Assembly (NCBI GenBank): GCA_031267485.1
Contig: JAIRYY010000095.1
Coordinates: 1-8,368 of the forward strand
Length of the DNA stretch: 8,368 nt
Direction of reading: 5' to 3'
From: Tannerella sp.
GTDB lineage: Bacteria; Bacteroidota; Bacteroidia; Bacteroidales; Tannerellaceae
The notes under the pieces were generated by a model, which worked only from the letters and a program-made list of their open reading frames with translations, did not search any database and was not told the origin of the DNA. Positions 6,909-8,368 of the stretch are shown here, one piece after another; the first letter of the stretch is position 1; every line of letters begins with the position of its first letter. Position numbers and translations under genes: made by a program.

Positions 6909-7028
6909 ATATCAATGGAAAACAATGTTACCTCTCCACATCAAAACCCCGTATAAGTTTCATCTGTTCCACGGTGTATCCCCTGACGGGGAAAAAGGAG
7001 GTATACCGTGACATTTTCTATTGATATG
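6908..7028. repeat. 121-bp cassette with matching inverted ends
   Basis: CATATCAATGGAAAA (6908-6922) and TTTTCTATTGATATG (7014-7028) are inverted copies with 14 of 15 positions matching. Between them are an imperfect hairpin around CCCCTGACGGGG (6980-6991) with outer CACGGT and ACCGTG arms, and a 28-codon minus-strand ORF. It directly abuts the right end of the MITE-like element. Confidence 0.5.
6928..7014 (-). CDS. Possible small ORF inside the inverted-end cassette
   Basis: The ORF runs ATG to TAA and encodes 28 residues starting MSRYTSFFPVRGYTVEQ and ending IRGFDVER. The composition looks protein-like (mixed hydrophobic and charged, no low complexity), which is unusual for the surrounding repeats. 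I do not recognise it and see no good ribosome site. It could be a real microprotein, the decayed end of a larger gene, or chance reading of a structured repeat. Confidence 0.2.
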   Translation of the reverse strand: MSRYTSFFPVRGYTVEQMKLIRGFDVER

Positions 7029-7031
7029 AAT

Positions 7032-7072
7032 GCCCTCCGGGCAGTAGGGGCGGGTTTCAAACCCGCCCCTAC
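7032..7072. repeat. Two adjacent GC-rich hairpins
   Basis: GCCC-TCC-GGGC at 7032-7042 is a small stem. Next to it GTAGGGGCGGGTTT (7044-7057) and its exact 14-bp inverted copy (7059-7072) flank a single C, making a near-perfect palindrome. The second shares its first nine bases with the hairpin at 6721 and belongs to a widespread intergenic repeat type. No T-run follows, so I call it a repeat, not a terminator. Confidence 0.75.
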
Positions 7073-7134
7073 ATATCATCTTCAGATATTTATTGTAATT
7101 ATCAGGTCGAACTCAGGTATGATTAATGATTGAT

Positions 7135-7370
7135 GGGGCTGTCTCGAAAGCTTCATACTGTCCGTCGTCACCAGCGAGATTCCACCCCATCTTCGCCGGG
7201 GAAAAAATGGAAAAAGACGAAAAAAAACGGTTCGTTAATATACTGATAATAAGCGACTCTATTTACCGTCATTGCGAGGAGGAACGACGAAGCAATCCAG
7301 TTACTGTAAGATATTTACGGATTGCTTCACTTCGTTCGCAATGACGGAACAGGGCTTTTGAAACACTCCC
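7135..7370. mobile_element. Second, composite MITE-like element
   Basis: It begins GGGGCTGTCTCGAAAG (7135-7150) and ends CTTTTGAAACACTCCC (7355-7370), the same end type as the element at 6780. The 236 bp contain a piece shared in opposite orientation with that element (CGTCACCAGCGAG, 7166-7178), about 90 bp of unrelated DNA, and a hairpin whose arms at 7266-7298 and 7319-7347 pair with small bulges (CCGTCATTGCGA core). No transposase. The spurious translation of this repeat (RHCEEERRSNP on one strand, VIANEVKQS on the other) is typical of falsely annotated ORFs. GATTAAT GATTGAT units lie directly at its left edge (7121-7134). Confidence 0.6.
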
Positions 7371-7530
7371 ATATTGATGCCCCCGCTGGCGCGGACTTGT
7401 AATCCGTCCCAATCCCTGTTCACCAAAAACGGCACAGACAGCAAGCCCGCACTATCGAATGTCGCAATGACAAAGCCGGTAATCCGGTATTCCAATTAAA
7501 AAAACATCTATTTATTTTTATATTTCAAAT
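7371..7530. other. Intergenic stretch between the repeat cluster and the next promoter
   Basis: No gene is supported. GCGGACTTGTAATCCG (7391-7406) is an imperfect hairpin that resembles short intergenic repeats of Bacteroidetes. After about 7497 the base composition falls sharply into A/T runs, which marks the promoter region of the next unit. Confidence 0.4.
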
Positions 7531-7554
7531 TTTCCATATAATTTTGCATGGAAA
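7531..7554 (+). promoter_or_regulatory. Promoter-like box framed by an inverted repeat
   Basis: TAATTTTG at 7539-7546 matches the Bacteroidales TAnnTTTG box. TTTT at 7515-7518 is a three-of-four match to the upstream box after a spacer of 20. TTTCCAT (7531-7537) and ATGGAAA (7548-7554) are exact inverted 7-bp copies that flank the box, so a regulator bound there would cover the promoter. Transcription would begin near 7553, about 53 bases before the ATG at 7606. Confidence 0.45.
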
Positions 7555-7605
7555 TATAAAAGAACATTACCAATTGAATAAACATTCACAATAATAGAGC
7601 AGAAT

Positions 7606-7740
7606 ATGACAAAAAAAGAAATTACCTATCTCCAAAATAATTCCGGGACGTCCCAAAGTCATTCCGGGACGTCCCAAAGTCATTCCGGGACGTCCCAAAG
7701 TCATTTCGGGACGTCCCAAAGTCATTTCAAGACAATCTGA
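7606..7740 (+). CDS. Small ORF built from the second 21-bp array
   Basis: The 44-residue ORF starts MTKKEITYLQNNSGTSQSH, continues as in-frame copies of the heptapeptide SGTSQSH (the last with F for S), and ends HFKTI-stop. It sits about 53 bases behind a promoter-like box and 39 bp before the next gene. The non-repetitive start (MTKKEITYLQNN) looks like a genuine N-terminus, and 21 bp keeps the repeat in frame. It could be a translated leader peptide, a small repeat protein, or an untranslated leader in which the DNA or RNA repeat matters. I do not recognise a family. Confidence 0.4.
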   Translation: MTKKEITYLQNNSGTSQSHSGTSQSHSGTSQSHFGTSQSHFKTI

Positions 7741-7744
7741 AGTT
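7640..7744. repeat. Second 21-bp tandem array, each unit with a GGGACGTCCC palindrome
   Basis: Units at 7640-7660, 7661-7681, 7682-7702 and 7703-7723 are identical except for one base in the fourth (ATTTCGGG for ATTCCGGG). A fifth, 7724-7744, is degenerate and has lost the palindrome. Each good unit carries the 10-bp perfect palindrome GGGACGTCCC followed by AAAGTC. Spacing of 21 bp is two helical turns, so the four palindromes face the same side of the DNA. Confidence 0.95.
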
Positions 7745-7779
7745 ATTTATTATAGAACAATAATTTAATTTATATTATC

Positions 7780-8368
7780 ATGAGTGCAAAAGAAGACTGG
7801 GTGGCACAAACCCATGAAGGGCGGTATCTGCAGGCAACCATTACGGTTAATTATCTGACGGCGGCAAACCTTGCAAGGATGGGTCTTGCAGGCAATGCGG
7901 CGCTGTGGATTACGAATGTGCTTATTGTGAAATATAATGTGTTCAAGACCGCATTTCTCGCGTGGAAGAATCCGGCAGAGCGCACCATGATCAGGACAGC
8001 CGCCATGCAGGATGCCGAAATGGCGTTCGTCAGCGAATACCGGCGCCTTTACATGGGATATCTGAAAAACAATCCCCTGGTAACCAGCGAAAACCTGGTC
8101 GAGATGGGTATGCCTCAGCACAGCAGTGGGAGCAAAAAGGCGGCGTCCACCCCCACGAAGCAGGTTTCAGCCACCGTCGATACTTCCATCCCGGGCATCG
8201 TCGAGATTCATTTCCGCGAAAAAAACGCCAGGGGAAAGGCCAAACCCAAAGGCATGACCGGCGTGGAAATCATCTGGGATGTCCGGGACACGCTGCCCGA
8301 AGAATATGCCGAACTCCACCACAGCGAGTTCAGCACGCGCTCGCCCAAACAAATCGTTCCGGACAGCA
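7780..8368 (+). CDS. Hypothetical protein, 3' end outside the window
   Basis: 196 codons are present without a stop, and the gene runs off the right edge. The start at 7780 lies 39 bp after the small repeat ORF and is the first ATG of an AT-rich leader. There is no signal peptide, so it should be cytoplasmic. Residues 1 to about 110 look helical, with NPAERT and a YRRLYMGYLKNNPLVTSENL segment followed by MGMP. A Ser/Thr/Lys/Pro-rich linker (about 113-130) leads to a beta-rich part (about 130-196) with KAKPKGMTGVEIIWDVRD and HSEFSTRSP. I remember Bacteroidales hypothetical proteins of slightly over 200 residues with this build and a fibronectin-III-like end, so about 20-25 residues are probably missing. 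This is recall, not a search. Function is unknown. Confidence 0.75.
   Translation, partial: MSAKEDWVAQTHEGRYLQATITVNYLTAANLARMGLAGNAALWITNVLIVKYNVFKTAFLAWKNPAERTMIRTAAMQDAEMAFVSEYRRLYMGYLKNNPLVTSENLVEMGMPQHSSGSKKAASTPTKQVSATVDTSIPGIVEIHFREKNARGKAKPKGMTGVEIIWDVRDTLPEEYAELHHSEFSTRSPKQIVPDS

Noticed and set aside
7126..7344. 72-codon plus ORF containing RHCEEERRSNP
   Set aside because: It is a translation of the CGTCATTGCGAGG-type intergenic repeat and starts in a heptamer remnant. This peptide is a known kind of false annotation.
7301..7495. 64-codon minus ORF containing VIANEVKQS
   Set aside because: It is the reverse-strand translation of the same repeat family, joined to intergenic DNA.

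Overview
The window looks like a piece of a Bacteroidales (Bacteroidetes) chromosome. The signs are a TonB-dependent receptor with an N-terminal carboxypeptidase-regulatory-like domain and the RGGNYDEN plug motif, promoter boxes of the Bacteroidales type (TAnnTTTG, in one case with TTTG 20 bp upstream), a KdsC-type phosphatase with the [10 protein letters not shown] signature, and intergenic DNA crowded with short hairpin repeats. I cannot name the species.

Layout. 1-227 is AT-rich and has no convincing gene. 228-573 is a 21-bp tandem array that reverses orientation near its right end. 693-3116 (minus) encodes an 807-residue TonB-dependent receptor with a likely terminator at 612-645. A divergent promoter region (3117-3269) carries a near-perfect inverted repeat placed between two outward promoters. 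3270-6546 (plus) is a tight run of five genes with gaps of 13, 12, 15 and 3 bp: an outer-membrane beta-barrel protein, a lipoprotein, a nitroreductase-family flavoprotein, a Rossmann/DUF2520 protein and a KdsC-like HAD phosphatase. The first two are envelope proteins of unknown role. The last three look like conserved housekeeping genes.

6547-7605 is a kilobase of repeats: a 24-copy heptamer tract, two kinds of GTAGGGGCG hairpin, two elements ending in GGGGCTGTCTC(A/G)AAAG inverted repeats (MITE-like, no transposase), and a 121-bp cassette with matched ends and a 28-codon ORF. In the Bacteroides genomes I remember, a maf gene follows kdsC. Here this repeat cluster follows instead.

7606-8368 starts a second transcription unit. 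A promoter-like box precedes a 44-residue ORF made largely of a second, unrelated 21-bp array (in-frame heptapeptide SGTSQSH). This is followed 39 bp later by a hypothetical gene that runs off the window.

Nothing here is a clear known defence or mobile system. The most unusual features are the two 21-bp arrays (one inverted on itself, one inside an ORF ahead of a gene), the inverted repeat shared by the receptor and beta-barrel promoters, and the purine-transition-only heptamer tract.
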